Source: Apostichopus japonicus (taxonomy: Eukaryota > Echinodermata > Holothuroidea > Aspidochirotida > Stichopodidae). From it: a DNA stretch of 64,000 nucleotides. Of the stretch, positions 13,021 through 51,025 are shown in pieces; the first letter of the stretch is position 1, and each line of letters starts with the position of its first letter. The notes below the pieces were generated by a model. It saw only the letters and a list, made by a program, of their open reading frames with translations, was not told the origin of the DNA and did not search any database. Position numbers and translations under genes: made by a program. The stretch covers positions 35,430,611 through 35,494,610 of the forward strand of contig NC_092576.1 of assembly GCF_037975245.1 (NCBI RefSeq), read 5' to 3'.

Positions 13021-13896
13021 TATTTAGGGGTTCTAGGACAAAATCCCACGGACAAAATCCCCCCAGACAATATCCCACTGACCCATACAAAGCATGCCTG
13101 CAACAACCAGCGATGGCCCAGGTGTGACAGTCGAGGCATGGGACATTGCACTGGTTAGGGTACCGTTCAGGGGATTGGTCAGGGGACTGGTCAGGGTACT
13201 AGTGAGGGTACTGGCGAGTGTAACTGTGAGGGCTCCTGTTAGGGTACCTGTGAGGGTACCGGTCAAGGTACTGGTCATGTGACTGGTCAGGGTACCGGTC
13301 ATCATACTGGTCACTCTACCAGTCAGGGTTCCACTCAGTGTACTGGTTAAGGTACTGGTCAGGATACCAGTCCGGATACTGGTCAGGGGACTGGTCCGGA
13401 GTTCATTGAGGGTAATTGCAAGGCTACCTGTTAGTGTGGCCATGGGATATAGCTCCATGGTGTGACATTTAAGGGACCGGTCAAGGTACTGGTCAAATTA
13501 CTGTTTATTGTACCAGTACTAGTAAGGGTACGTGTCAGAGTATGTGTCAGGGTGCCTTTCAGGATACCAGTTGGGATACCGGTCGAGGTACCGGCCGGGG
13601 TACAGTCCAGGGTACTGGTCAGGGAGGAGTACCGGTGGGGGTAACTGTCAGGCTCACTATTAAGGTACCGGTCGGGGTATGGTCGGAGTACTGGTCCGGG
13701 AACCACTGAGAGTACCAATGGAAATACTGGTGAGGGTACCGGATGACGGTACTGGATGACGATACCGGGGACCGGGATGACGCATTTTTTGTAAAGAATT
13801 GATGGGATTTTTTATGCTTGGGGAGATTTTGGCTTGGGTGGATTTTGTCCTAGGGGGACTTTGTCTGGGGGATTTTGTCCTGTCACCCTATTTAGG
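13021..13896. mobile_element. TIR element carrying a minisatellite, with 8-bp TSD
   Basis: The direct repeat TATTTAGG flanks the element at 13021-13028 and 13889-13896. Inside it are inverted ends built from AGGACAAAATCCC units: AGGACAAAATCCCACGGACA from 13035 on the left, and on the right GATTTTGTCCTAGG (13840) and GGGATTTTGTCCTG (13869). The interior is almost entirely the minisatellite listed separately. No transposase is present. A hAT-like origin is suggested by the 8-bp duplication but the termini are not diagnostic. Confidence 0.65.
13154..13760. repeat. GGTACTGGTCAG-type minisatellite
   Basis: About 600 bp of imperfect tandem repeats of roughly 12 bp, with a core like GGTACTGGTCAG and variants such as GGTACCGGTC. 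Because the unit is a multiple of three, several frames stay open and would give low-complexity Val/Arg-rich (plus strand) or Thr/Leu-rich (minus strand) peptides. These are best explained as by-products of the repeat, not genes. Confidence 0.9.
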
Positions 13897-13899
13897 TAT

Positions 13900-16762
13900 T
13901 AGTATTGGACCAAAAACAGTATTAATGTCGGCACGAAACAAGCATTAAAGAAAGCTCAAATGTTGTTTGTCTATCTCTAACATCCCTTGTGGAACCATGG
14001 AAATATTTGAAAATTGTCAGCACTGTGGCAAGTCCCCAGACATTTTGATATGTTACCATTATAGTTAACAAATTGGGTAAGCCTGTTCAGGGAATGATGA
14101 TAAGCAGCCCCTCCACTTTTATGTTTTTGACAAAATACTATACGCTCAAAGCCAGATTTTAAAGCAAAACAATTATGGCTCGGGAACTAATGGTATACTG
14201 GCAGTTTTGAATTAAAATCGACAGTGAATATTACATGAATTTCATCAGAACATAATTTAAGTAATGTATAAATGCATGCGCAGTTGCAACTGTTCGCTGT
14301 ATGTTTATTTTTTTTCACTCTCAGAGGAACACTGCTACAAACAGTCAAACAACAAGCAATTTTCAATTGATCAGGAATACAACAGAAAGTGTCCCTTTCT
14401 GTACACTTCTGAACAGTTTACTGTGTTGCTGACTCAAAACATAAACAGAGATAGAGGCAGTGAATGTGATTGCTTAAAATTCATCAAATATTGTTGACGA
14501 TTTGCTTTTTTAAACTTCTACCCAGAAATCTGGCTTATTACCAAACACATACAGTAGTGGAGATTAGCATGATATTAAAAGACGAGACACAATAAAAATT
14601 GTACAATCATATTCAAGCAGTTGATTGTATTTTCAATCCCAGTTTATATTTTCCACAAGATTTATTTCACATAAACCAGGATACTTGCACTATTACATGA
14701 CCTCAATTTACTGACCTCTCTCATACATGAGAAACATTTTGGGAACTAACTTATACCTCAAGTATTTATCTAGACTTACCAGTATAGGCACATGTATCCA
14801 ATACCGTAACCAATGCAAATTACCACAATATCATGGAGTTTCCATGCTTGGAGGGACAAAATTACACACAATACCCCTGGATTGCACAATGTTCTACCTA
14901 TAGTTACAAATGTTGTGGTTTTACAGTATGTTTCATTGGGCTGCACTAGGTTTCCATGACATTGGTGCTAGTTGCATGTGCCTTTGCTGTATTCACTTCC
15001 CTCAATTTTGAGGGGAAATAATTAAATTTTGTTTAAAGAATAAACTGGTTCTTGGTGTAATAAAAGACCACAAGCTTTCAGTAATTAAGTCAGGCCTAAC
15101 ATTGTAAACTTTTCCCATAGCATAACCCCTGAACCCCACTTGTAGAATTGTGAAACTGTGGTTCAGAAACAATGCAGTGTACCCCTGGAGATTTTGAGGG
15201 ATAAAAGTTTGAAAGATTTTTATAATAGTAATCTGCTTAACAAATACCCTTAGTCCTGCACAAGTATCTGTGTGGTGGTTGTTGAAAATTACTGTACTAT
15301 GGCTTGCTGATCTTGCTTGAAATACAAAATTAAAACATCTTAAAACATGAGAAATGCATTTAAGAACAGTTAAAGCAAGGTAAGGCAGCAAAATATCCAG
15401 TAACCTCAACACTTAAGCATCAGGACCACTTCAGTTGTATAACAAGTTCCATGTTCTTGACAAGCAGCTGCAAATGTTCCCTAATACTTACAAAAACATG
15501 TAGTGCCACAATGTCACCAAACTAAAATATTTCAAGAAGTACATTGCAAAAGAATGAGTCCATTTATACAGTTAAATATGTAGAAGACTTCCCATGAAGA
15601 CTGGTCTGCATTCTCTTGGTTATGTCTGCTTGAAGCTTATAATATTAATTTCCTCTATCTTTTATATGGTGTAACAGTGTAACATATCCTGGAACTAGTT
15701 AGTTTTCTGTAACTGCTACTACATTACTGTGCCAATCCAACAACTATTCCCAGCAACTTCCTAACTCCATTGAAAGATGTGCTGTGTCCCAGAGGATATA
15801 CATGAGATGTGTGAATCTACTTCGCGATTTACAGGACATACTTTTGCTTTGCTTGGCATCGGCTTCTATGCAAGCTTTTAATTGATAAGCCCAACAAGGA
15901 GCCACTGTATACCACTATGTACAGCATGATGAAAAGCTTGGTTGATGATTGTATTCACCCCACTGTAAACTGTGTGATAATCTTGCCTGGCATTTCTAAT
16001 TAGAGCATATCCTTTGCTGTATTAGCCTGTAGATCTATCCATCTGTTGGTACAAAAGGAAAAGCTTTATCTTAAAGATATGCTGATTTGGTCCCAATTAT
16101 AGCACGCGCAATATAGCTTGGAATGTTTTGCGATTACCGAATATACCTCACATGACCTCACACTCTACAAATGAAGAAAACAATGAACTGCTTTCAAAAC
16201 TAAATCTCCTGTAATTCAGCCAATATTTTAATCATCTCACAACCTTTCATATATACTATTTTCACTGTAAATTTCAATTCGTTTATCCATCCCATTTTGG
16301 GCCCATTAATTCTTGATTCATCTTCCCTTGTATACAACATTACACATTTTATTTATGCAGCCATGCATTCAATTGGAGCTGAAACAGCTCCCTACCATAG
16401 CAAGTGCTTTTAAAAGTTGCAAGTCATTCAAGCTTTACCAATTGTAAAGATTTCAAAATTTAAATATGCATGTACATTTTATGTGGACCTAGCCTGACAA
16501 TTTAGTGTTGTCTTGCATTGACCTTTAAGATTAAAAACCAGTGAGTGGATATAGCTCTAGTGTAGTTAAATACTATGGAGATAGAGGAAAAGATACCACC
16601 ACATTAACCAGATCATACAAAAGTTTTCATCCCTTCTGATTTTTTTCTTTCTTCATTCCATAACTTTGGAATAAATTACCTCAGATGTTACTCGTATTTG
16701 AGATAATAGAGTCCTATGGTATCAAGTTTATGCGATGTCAAACCTACAGAATATTAACTTAC
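13900..16762. other. AT-rich stretch, no supported gene
   Basis: No splice-supported exon was found. The longest open frame, minus strand 15412-15002 (136 codons), has no domain I recognise and is surrounded by noncoding-like sequence. If the ankyrin-like exon at 16.8 kb belongs to a live minus-strand gene, part of this stretch would be its intron or 3' region. Confidence 0.4.
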
Positions 16763-16985
16763 TTTTTGGTTAATTCAGGGGAAATATCTTCCATTTTGCT
16801 GTCAATGATGCAGTAGGTCACCACATCAGTCTGTCCCAGACGGCATCTGTGCTCTAGCTATGATTGCTGCCGTTCCAACATTGACTTTTTCACTGCATGG
16901 CAGCTACATCGTACAGTGTTATTCCCTTGGATAGTGGGCTGTTGTCATTCATCTTGAGATTGAGAATGTTGATCATCAAATTTGT
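16763..16985 (-). pseudogene. Decayed ankyrin-repeat-like exon
   Basis: Read on the minus strand, a good acceptor (TTTTCTCAG) precedes 16985 and a strong donor (GTAAGTT) follows 16763. Between them the three frames in turn give ankyrin-like pieces. The first contains SPLSKGITLYDVAAMQ and then a stop. The second contains VNVGTAAIIARAQMPSGTD. The third contains LGQTDVVTYCIIDS and continues to the donor. Joining them would need two frame changes and there is a stop within the third piece, so it looks like a broken exon. An alternative is a 5'-UTR exon whose ATG (16794-16792, context AAAATGG) begins a protein MEDISPELTK; a donor at 18682/18681 on the minus strand would fit an upstream noncoding exon. 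The ankyrin reading rests on short motifs only. Confidence 0.35.
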
Positions 16986-16989
16986 CTGA

Positions 16990-19240
16990 GAAAACATTAA
17001 CAGTGCCAATCAAATAAATATCAAATGGTCAGAGTGTAGATGTGCATTATTTCAATTTTTATTGTACACTTCTCTCCAATTTATTTTGGGCCAATACAGA
17101 GCTCAGATCTTTAACACTGAATATTGCACATTTAGTCAACTTGGTATTACTTATGGATCTAAATAGACTTAACAAAATGACTTACAGTATATGCAAGGGA
17201 GGGGATAGAAAGCTTTATCAAATTTTTGTGTTATATAGATTTTTGGAGGATGTTAACTTTTAATTAGGTGCACTCAGCTTGTGTAATAGTTACATTATGG
17301 AAATGTACTGACTCAATAACCTTTTGGATGCATGGCATTGTTATTTTGTACAGATTTTGGCTAGTTATAAATAAGACACTTGAAACACAATGCATCACTT
17401 GAGAGACTTAGATTAAAGGTATTCTGCATTGGCTCAAATTTGATGCTGGATTTTCTAGTATTATATCCTTTAACTGTTTTTATTGATACCCTCACTGGGA
17501 TATTCAGACATCTTACAGTACAGTGGTGTTTAGAATGTCTGAGAATATTTTGGAGAGTAAAGACTTCCAAGAACTTTTTGAAAAGTTCTAGCAATTATAG
17601 CATCTTTTATTCAATACAGGCTACTTGTAAGTTACATTTGCATGGTGACTTCAGTCTATAATAATCTAGGCATAGCTACTGTACAGTATATTAAAGGCTT
17701 CATAATTGACGCACCCCCGTAATTGACGCACCTTAAATTATTACTAGCAACGATACAGCAGGCCACCTAAACTTTTTTTGCAGCCAAACAGAATTACATA
17801 TTTCATGAGTTTGAATCCATTTGAGGTATTTGCTGACCAAATTGTGGTATTTTTTAAGCTTTTAACACCCTCCCCCCAGTTTTGCATATTTTTTGGCCAT
17901 TTGGAAATCTTACACCCTTAAAATACCCAACATTACCTCAATATGAGAACACTACTCTCTGGGACATGACCTGTCAGAGCTTAGAGGCTCAGAGCATAGC
18001 AAACAGCATCTAAAGTCAATGGATGTATACTAAGGCCTACACTACAGTTAGCTTATCGACGAATGTGTCAATTTAGGGGTATGTAAGAACTTGACACGGC
18101 AGACATTTTGTGGTCAAATTCTGCTCAATTGTACGGTGCATAAGCACAGAACCTTAAATATTTTGAGATTAGAACATTTCTGAGGAACTACACGTATGAA
18201 AAACACATACAGTTGAGTAATTTGGATTTTTCCTTGATAGATATCATTGATCAAATCCTTAAGTGCGCCAATTATAAGCCCACCATGCTACAGTATCTGG
18301 TCATGATTAGGGCAATGTACAGTAACATAATTGTCCAGCAAAATCTAAGGCCATATATGATACATACAAGCACAGTAGGCTAAGAAGTTAAGCTGACCTA
18401 CTTGAAATCTAATTTCTCTGGCAGTTGGTATTAATTTGTAGCTCAAACTACAGACCAGTTTACCCTTGACCTAATGCTAAGGTAGTGTTAGGACTTGGAC
18501 TATGGCCCTAGGCTACAGCCGAACGTAGGCTAGGCCTTACAAGTTTTAGGCTAGAAGCTAGTCTAGACTATAGTATTGAAATATGGGTATGAACAAATAA
18601 CGTGAAGCTGTATGCAACAACGTTATAATATCAACGTTATTAATATCACCAAACTTTATTGACTAATCTCATGGACCTTACCTGAAGTTGTTTGTGAGAC
18701 GTTTTCGTTTTAACGGTACTTTTTTAAAGAAAAAGTCAACAAGGAAAGAACCTGGGCACGAAAACCAAACTACCCGGCGAACGACTGACCCGATCTCAAG
18801 CCCAGTCCCCTTGTATCGAGAGGAAACAGATACTACACATCATCTTATATTAGCCGAAACTGTTATTGGGTTGCATGCAATGCAGCCTACGGGTATGCTT
18901 TAACGATAACCGTGGCGTATACAGTGTACACAGTGTAGAGCGTATACACTGAATACAGGCTACTGCCGCTGTCAAGAAAACTACGGATGCCTGTACGTCA
19001 GGTCAACTTATATACCAACTGGGGGATATACTTTGAGAGCAAGACTTAGGTTTACCGTAAGGGTTTGACCAATTGGATTTTTCCTTGCCAAATGACCCAA
19101 AAAGTAGGTAGCAACTTATAACGACTGATATGCAGTCCTAGTACCATCAGGTATACTGATGTAAAATGTCAGTTGATCCAATCATTTCACCTCAGGTAAA
19201 CCTAAGCACCAACTTGGAGAAGTAAACGTAAATACCAATC
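16990..19240. other. No gene seen
   Basis: AT-rich sequence without supported coding exons. TAATTGACGCACC-type phrases occur twice near 17.70-17.73 kb. A minus-strand donor sequence CAG|GTAAGG is centred on 18682/18681. LRR exons that would complete the 5' half of gene A were searched for here by eye and not found. Confidence 0.4.
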
Positions 19241-19245
19241 CAGTG

Positions 19246-19352
<107 letters not shown>

Positions 19353-19696
19353 CTTTTTTTTAAATTTTGTTGGGGTGGGATGGCCGTGGGGGGCTTGCTG
19401 CTGCTGAATTGTTCTCATATTACTTTAAGACTTCAGTAAACAGCTTCCAACATAGAAGGCCGAATTTGATGAGTGGAAATGCAAGGTGTCAGCCAGTGAC
19501 AGCTAATCCCTCAATACATGGTTTATCATTCTACAATTATGTTTTCCATTTTAAATCAATGAGATTCAATCATGGATTCAAGTATCTCTCTAATATGCAC
19601 CAACAATGTTCAGACAAGTTATTTCAGCTCGGGTTTAAAAAAAAAAAAAAAAAAAAAAGCAACATCTGCTATAAATGTGCCTTTCGTTTCTTTCAG

Positions 19697-29996
<10,300 letters not shown>

Positions 29997-31371
29997 CTTC
30001 GATATTCGAAAACTCATTCATTTTTGTTATACAGCAGATAAGAATGGCACATAATGTAGATCTTATATCTTTGTAAATATTGTATTACTTTTTTGGCCAA
30101 CGATGTATTTTAATTGTATAAAATAGTGCCCATTTCAAGACCCAATTAATTAATGAAATTTAAAAACGAAAATTAGGGTAAATGAGCAGAATTACGATCG
30201 GCTGCCTTACTCAGTTGCAAATGAGTCGTGAATCTGTTTCCGGTTCCATAGAACTATATTGACTTCGAATGTGTCTTAAGCTCATCCTAGGCATTTACTG
30301 AACATCATCAGCGAAACGTCCGGTTGCTTAGTATGTAGGGTTGGATAAATATTAACTGACATATTTAGTATACGGGGTGGGGTGCATAAATGGGATGGGG
30401 ATGGCTGAACTACAAACCAACTACCTGTAATGAGGCTAGTGGAGTGTACCAAACAAGGTAAGATTTTCGTCATTCTACACACGAGATCACAGTCCACGAA
30501 GAAGAAACAATGGGAGAGACAGAGGTTGAGAGAAAGCGAAAGAAGATACACGTAGAGGATACACGAGTGACAAAATGGCTAGCTTGTCATTTACGATCCA
30601 CGTTTGGTCACTATAATATTCAAATCTGGTTAAAATCAACTTAAAAGAAAATAATTATTACAGGCATCTCCCCTCCCTACCCCCCCCCCCCCCAAACACA
30701 CACACAAACACACACACAATACGTGCGGACCTAGCCCAAAAAAGGACAACAAATCTTTAGTCTGATAGTGCAAATTCTTTATTTCGAGCTTCTTTCATAT
30801 CTCAAATGTTGAAAACTTCATGTACAGTCCCTCTTGAGTTTGACCGAACCGTGCTGAATCTAAAGGTTCCGATGTCAGTGGTCAAATAAACCTGAAGGCA
30901 ACCTGGCAGAGCCCGAGGGCCCAGTGCTAAAATGGAGCCCACTTTCTTTATTTATTTTTTTATTTATCAAGTTCGCAAATTCATCCGTGTGCGAGTATGT
31001 GTTGTTTCAATATTCCCGTGTACGATATGTTGTGTACAGAAGTGATTACTGGGGCCCAGATCAACCTCGTTCCGCCCCTCATCATAGTCACATCGCCAAC
31101 CTCAATTTTAACAAAACGTTCATGTTTTCATATTAATGTTGTAAACAGTACTACAGATTTGTACATATATACTATGTTACTTCGTAAACTTGTTTTGTAC
31201 TTATTGTACTAACAATATCACATCATTTAATCAATAGAACGCAAACCCCGAGCTTGTACCCGCAAGGAGTATTAAAGCATATGAGTTATGCAAAATTGCT
31301 GTGGAAGAACTATTTAAATGTAGTTGGAAAAAAAAAACAACATAACACTGCTTTAATGGTTTGCTTTTATT

Positions 31372-31611
31372 TTGTGTGTTTGTGCTCAATTGCTCATCTA
31401 AACGACTCTCTTTTGCTCACGGTGTTCTCTTTTGCTCTTTGAGTCACCAATTTTGTGCTCGCGTACTCATCATATGAACCAAATTATGCCTTTTTGTTTT
31501 GTTGTGTTGCTTATTCTAATATGAGTACGTGCTCAGTTGCTTATCTAAACTACTCCCTTTGCTCACGGTGTGCTCTTTTGCTATTTGAGTCACTCATGTT
31601 GTGCTCGGTTT
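31372..31611 (+). repeat. Diverged direct repeat, period about 150 bp
   Basis: The segments 31372-31462 and 31522-31611 share GTGCTCA(A/G)TTGCT, TTTGCTCACGGTGT, CTCTTTTGCT and TTTGAGTCAC in order. Two copies only. Confidence 0.7.
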
Positions 31612-32660
31612 CACACAGTTAAAGGTGTGCTCCAAACAATGCACTTCAGCCTCCTAATGCCATTACCAGTCCGTCATGACGAAATGAAGCTCCTATCTAA
31701 TCGAGTGAGGACTTAACGACTATGCGCGTTCTTAAAATGGGGCCAAAATAAATCAATAAATAATAGCCAAAGACAAAAATGTCAACGCATGCAAGTTTAT
31801 TATTCTCCTTCAAAGTATACGAGCCTACTTACCAAGAATAAAAACAGACCGTCAAAGTAGAGACAGATATCATCCTTAGTGAATGTGCTCGTTACGAACA
31901 TGGGTAAAAAAAAAATCAATAAATAATAGACACAAAGACACAGATTGAATGTTTACCGCAGAAAAGCGTGCCTGCTCTTTCTGTAATATTGGTGGCCCTA
32001 GAAAGACTCTTGAATTCGATCAATCTTTTCTATCTTACATGACCTTGGTTTCAATGTATTATATCTTCTGGATACATGTAACATTCCCATTTGCAGTTTT
32101 TGTACCAGATCTTTGGTAGCTACATCTATGTTGTATGGGTACGTTACAAAGTGGGAAGCATGCTCGTCGTTTTTTGTTGTAATACATTTAATATTTTCTA
32201 GGGATACTCATGTGATCACATTCATCTCTGTAAAGGAGTACACTTGTTTGGGGATGGTACGAATGCACTGTAGTATTTGTGTATTTTCTCTTAAGCTAAG
32301 TTGTAGGGTAAAGTTCATCATTTGTATACATGTGGTATTTTCACGTTATGTTAAGGGATTTATATAAAATGCATTACCTGAGAGGGACATGACAGTATAT
32401 TCTGGTTGCTGTTGGAAGCATTCTTGATGGTAGGCTTCATGGCCACGTAGCCTCAAGTTTGTACAAAACATCCAGTACAAACACTTAACCTTACTGTAAG
32501 AAGTTTTCTTTTCAATATATCCCCGGTAAATATACCATCACCTCTCTGGGTTTATTTTGTGTTCATCTTCATTCTCTGGCCAATTACATTATTACATCTT
32601 AGGCCAAGAACCCTGAATCGGCTGGCCGGTGCTACTCACAGAAGAATTTTTTTACAATAT

Positions 32661-32680
32661 ATATATTTTTTTATAATACA

Positions 32681-32750
<70 letters not shown>
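32661..32750. repeat. (TA)n microsatellite
   Basis: TA-rich tract, pure for the last about 55 bp. Confidence 0.95.
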
Positions 32751-32753
<3 letters not shown>

Positions 32754-33047
32754 TAGCTATTGTATAGCATATTGAACAAGTCTTAAGCGATTCGGATATC
32801 CAAATATGATATTCTCTTAATATACCAAAACTGTGGGTCTATACTTATTTATCCCTCGAATTACGAGTTTGTTCCCTGTTTCATTGCTGAAAACTTTCAA
32901 GAATATGATTTCAAATAAGCCTGCTTAGGGTACTATACTGAGATCTCATATAGTTACCGTACTGGTGGGCAATAAATACATATATACATATATAAATATA
33001 TATAATCATTAATCCAATTATGATCAGGAATGACCTACGACTCTTTG

Positions 33048-33260
33048 GTGGCTACATCTCTGTTATTGGGAATTTTGGTCCGTTACAAAGTAGGATTCCA
33101 CGGGTGAGATCTTTGGAGGGTGCATCTTAGGTTAACGGGAATCTCAGTTGATAACAAAATGGGATAGTACTATGTGGGATCATAGTGGCTACATCTTATT
33201 GGGAGTATACCACAAGTTGGGATTCGAGGGTGCAATCATAGTGGCTACATCTAATATGGG
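33048..33260. repeat. Degenerate tandem repeat with GTGGCTACATCT phrase
   Basis: Phrases GGTGGCTACATCT, AGTGGCTACATCT and AGTGGCTACATCT recur at about 65-75-bp spacing with intervening GGGAAT and ACAAA(A/G)T(G/A)GGA motifs. A related single unit occurs at about 32113-32160. Confidence 0.5.
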
Positions 33261-34497
33261 AATCTAGGTACATAAAAAAAAATGGGATTGCACGGATGCG
33301 ATCTGGGGCCCTCCCTACTACTAATGAATATAGTTAATCATCTATTAATCATGAACAAATGATGCTTCAAATTCATTCTATCTAAAGTAATGAAGACAAA
33401 ACCCATCAATCATCATTATTCTATGCATGCAGTCTGTTTTGCAGAGATTTACTTATGATTAACCAGTAACACCTAGACCAAATAGTTTCTATTTTAGATT
33501 CATACTCTATAAACTGATATGACTTAATCTTATTGTTTACATTATGGCAAACTAAACGCTGCATGAGCGTTAAAATATCAATATCGAAACAGTAAAATGA
33601 ATGCAAGATACTTATAAATTTAAAATGAGTAACAATAACTGATGTCATAAACTCTAGACTGACGTATAAGGTGAAGAGCTTTCACTTTACGATAGTTAGT
33701 TATAATGAGCAAAGCTGCTTTTCCTTTTGGCTTTCTTGTTGAAGTTGTATTAAATATGATGACACATTGAGTGTACCTATCAATAATAGCGAAGCAACTG
33801 TATAGTAGTCTCTGGTGATTCTGTATTTCGAGATGGAGTCGTCTTGTAACGTAAGTACTTTTTGTATTAAGATTGTATTGTAAAGTAAAAAGGTTTAATC
33901 GCAATGGTCAGGCATAACTTCATTCAACAATGTAAACATAGTAATGATCACTTCGTAATGCAACGCCTTATTGCAGTCCTGCCTGTACTCTACTGCATTT
34001 GCCTGTGTAGGGGCCCATGTTGTTGTTAGGACTAATCTATAGTGTAATGATGCACAATGATTTACCAGTTAGCAATATATCTTTGGTGATCAATAAGTAA
34101 CACACAAAGAAATTATGTAATTACATGACTTGAAATTAGACTAAAAAGTCTTTTATTAATAAAGTAGTAAAAATTGTCACTGCTTTAGAATGATCATATT
34201 TTGAATTAAGCTGTTACAACTACTTATAAACAATAGTCTTCTCTTGGAAGCTTTGTTTCTTAATCCACATGTCTCGGTAATAGTATTTTGTAACTAGATT
34301 CGTCTTAAGTGGAAGTACTGCAGGCTGTGGTGAAAAGGAAAGTCATTTGTTGCAAGAAATAAAATGCACAAAAAGATTTTAGAAACATCATTTAGAAATT
34401 AGAATATTCAGCATTTATGCCATCAAGCAACGAATGGTAGCGTATGGAAATGTTGTCATTCTGTAAGTTTGAACACTATGTATAGTAACGCCAAGCA

Positions 34498-34611
34498 ATG
34501 CGAGCAAGCAATGCCGTGGTCAAAACTAATGTGATTGCTTTGGTGCTAATGGTTTTAGATTACATACTGTTGTTAACTTTACAAACAGTCAGAGGACAAT
34601 ATACCGGTAGC
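34498..34611 (+). CDS. Possible first exon of gene B (uncertain)
   Basis: The open frame starts MRASNAVVKTNVIALVLMVL and is strongly hydrophobic, like a signal peptide or anchor, and a GTAAGT donor lies at 34612. Against it, the next exon (35924) is itself signal-peptide-like, and this region overlaps a short diverged repeat (AGTCAGAGGACAATAT at about 34587 and 34739). Exon 35924 lacks a Met, so gene B needs an upstream start somewhere; this is one candidate. Confidence 0.25.
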
Positions 34612-35923
34612 GTAAGTTATGTATTATATGGTACACGCTGTCACAGAGAATGTACCTGTTGTGTACGTCATGTGTTGTATTTTTACACATTCAGACAAGG
34701 TACCGGTAGTATACGTTTTGTATTTTATTGAACATGCAGTCAGAGGACAATATTTAACTTCTTATGAATGAATCAGAAGTTTTATCGGACTCACATAATA
34801 TTTGTTGCAAAAATCTAATGTTATCCAAGTATTACAGTGTTCATGGTTATGCTGACCAATGGGGACAGTAATCCGTTACCGACAAATTATCGTACTGCAA
34901 TACAATGCCAAAATGTGCACATTTAATACAAACGTAGTAAGCAAATGTAACAAATACAATTGCTGTCGGGTTAAACAATAGTTTCAATTATTGCATCACT
35001 GTGAATAATATCACTATGATACATGTTAGTATGCTAATCCACAACAGACAAGGTCATACATATGGGGACGTTCCATGTACGTGAAGGGTAGTTAAGATCA
35101 TGCTTCACAGACAGAATACATTGCTCATGAAATTACGCTCTTAACGAGGTCACCACCTGTGGCTATACCTCATTACTTTCATTTCGTGATCAACCTAATC
35201 AAAAAGAAACTATTCATTTAGTGCAGGATTTAACATAGTAGGCTTGGCCTAATGTTAGATCAAAAGCTATGTATGTTATAAATATGCTAAGCTATGTTAA
35301 TACGGTCTATGATATATGAGTAACGCAAAGTCTAATCCTTCGCCTTAAACAACTGCCACTTTTCCAAGTCATGTCCTGATCTACACTGGGTGCACCTGCG
35401 GTGGTGTTAATCTTTATTTACATGAGGCATTGTTAAAAGAGCATGTCATATATGTAATCTTTATTTTCAAAATAGGTTGGGGTGGGATAAGAGTGTTTTG
35501 TAACATTTCACATTTAAAATAGCAATAATGAAATATTTACATGACAGTTTGGTAGCTGAAAAGGACATAGGCTTTTGGTTGACACGTTATAACAGGGCTA
35601 ATGGTAACTTGCGTTTAGAGCACCTAACTACGTTCTTGTGGTTGACATTTGCCGGACATTTATTTAAATTTAAACATTAAAACCTGTTAACGATCAAATT
35701 TGAGTTATATGCGACACCTCTGGTAAAAAGTCATAAGATATTGGATAATGGCGTAAACGAGGAAACTATGAGGTCTTGTCACCCACTCATTTCAGTCATT
35801 TATAAATACACGATTTCATTTTCGGTGAACAAAGTTTTCTTCTTTGTGAGTATTATTTTTGTTGTAGCAAAATTTTGAATGTGAATTTATCTATATACTA
35901 CTGCTAATGACTTTCCTTTTCAG

Positions 35924-49863
<13,940 letters not shown>

Positions 49864-51025
49864 ATTCTCAATGCTGGGAAACGTTTGACAGGAATCGGAG
49901 ACCCTAACCATCGTTTTAATATTTTTAAAAATTATGGATATTTTCAATTCAGCGAATGCAGAGCCAGCCCGAATAGACTACGATTAGAGTATAACTTATA
50001 ACAAATTTAGAAATTGGTGTTTTGCGTTACCAAAAGGCACTCTGAAAGGGAGCACGTGTCTGTTTTTTTTTAAAAAACAGCCAGGGGTATATTCATACAT
50101 TCTGATTGGTTCGGGAGTTTCTTTCATGTTATATTAACTAGAAACAAATGAAATCTTTGTCGAAAAGGAATGGATCAGCAGTTTCCTTTTATGCTAAGGC
50201 CGTGGAGAAATGCAAAGTGTGCATACAAGTAAAGAAAATACTAAAATATTTAAAAACTGATGGTTTAAAACATCAATCATGGTTATTAATACGTCTATAG
50301 GAAGTAATATTTATAGCAGCATACAAGAAAACAAGGTCAACTTTTGACCTTACTTCCTTTCTGGTAGGAAAAAAAATATATTAATCGTACCTGTATAGCT
50401 AGGCCAACCTTTTTAAAATGTACTACCAACTTTCCTTTCCAAAGGATCTCTTCACCATGGTTAACTATTTTTGTTCAAATAATTCAAATACTTATGTTAT
50501 GAAGAACAATTCGGTACTGGAGTACAGAGTCTAAAGACTTGATACTGTTGCCAGAAATATTTTAATTTTAAGTATGCAATCTACCTAACATGTTTCAAAG
50601 AATATAACGTTATTCTAGAATTATATATTATAATATTACATATGTTAAATGTAATTATATAGTCTTAGATAAATGTACTTCCTCTCGTATGTTTGATATC
50701 CTTAACGTTTCTTGGTGCATACTTAAAGACCAACTATGGAGACTTTTCGATGAACATAAAATCCCACCATTTTTCATGTATGTAATCCTTAACTGACTCC
50801 AATTACATTGCTGTAATCAACTTTACCAATTTCGGACGTTAAATAAGTGAAAAATGGGACGAAAAATCAGCTTCTATTTCAGACATTCCTGAAACATTCC
50901 TAAGACATCAGGTGACCATGTGACGTCAACGTTTGTATACCTCACTCACAACTATACTTTTAGTGTGTAAAGTCGTATACTTGAGCTGCCAAAAACATCA
51001 ACGATATTACTCCTTTTTCCCCAAA
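49864..51025. other. 3' flank of gene B; no other gene seen
   Basis: This probably contains the 3' UTR of gene B. No canonical AATAAA was seen close after the stop. The rest is AT-rich with no supported exon. Confidence 0.4.

Larger units (their letters stand above)
29997..34497. other. Intergenic stretch between gene A and gene B
   Basis: No supported coding exon. It includes a C-run with CA repeats (30678-30720), a diverged direct repeat with a period near 150 bp (31372-31462 and 31522-31611, both with TTTGCTCACGGTGT), a TA tract (32661-32750) and several degenerate GTGGCTACATCT...GGGAAT phrases (32110-32150 and 33048-33260). Confidence 0.5.

Noticed and set aside
13033-13718. Long Thr/Leu-rich and Val/Arg-rich open frames on both strands
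   Set aside because: They run through a 12-bp minisatellite, whose period keeps frames open. The peptides are low complexity and lack any domain.
15002-15412. 136-codon minus-strand open frame
   Set aside because: No recognisable domain, no supporting splice sites, and composition like the surrounding noncoding DNA.
17042-17263. Leu-rich open frame as a missing LRR exon of gene A
   Set aside because: The Leu spacing does not fit the 24-residue repeat, and there are no phase 2 splice borders at the expected 72-nt distance.
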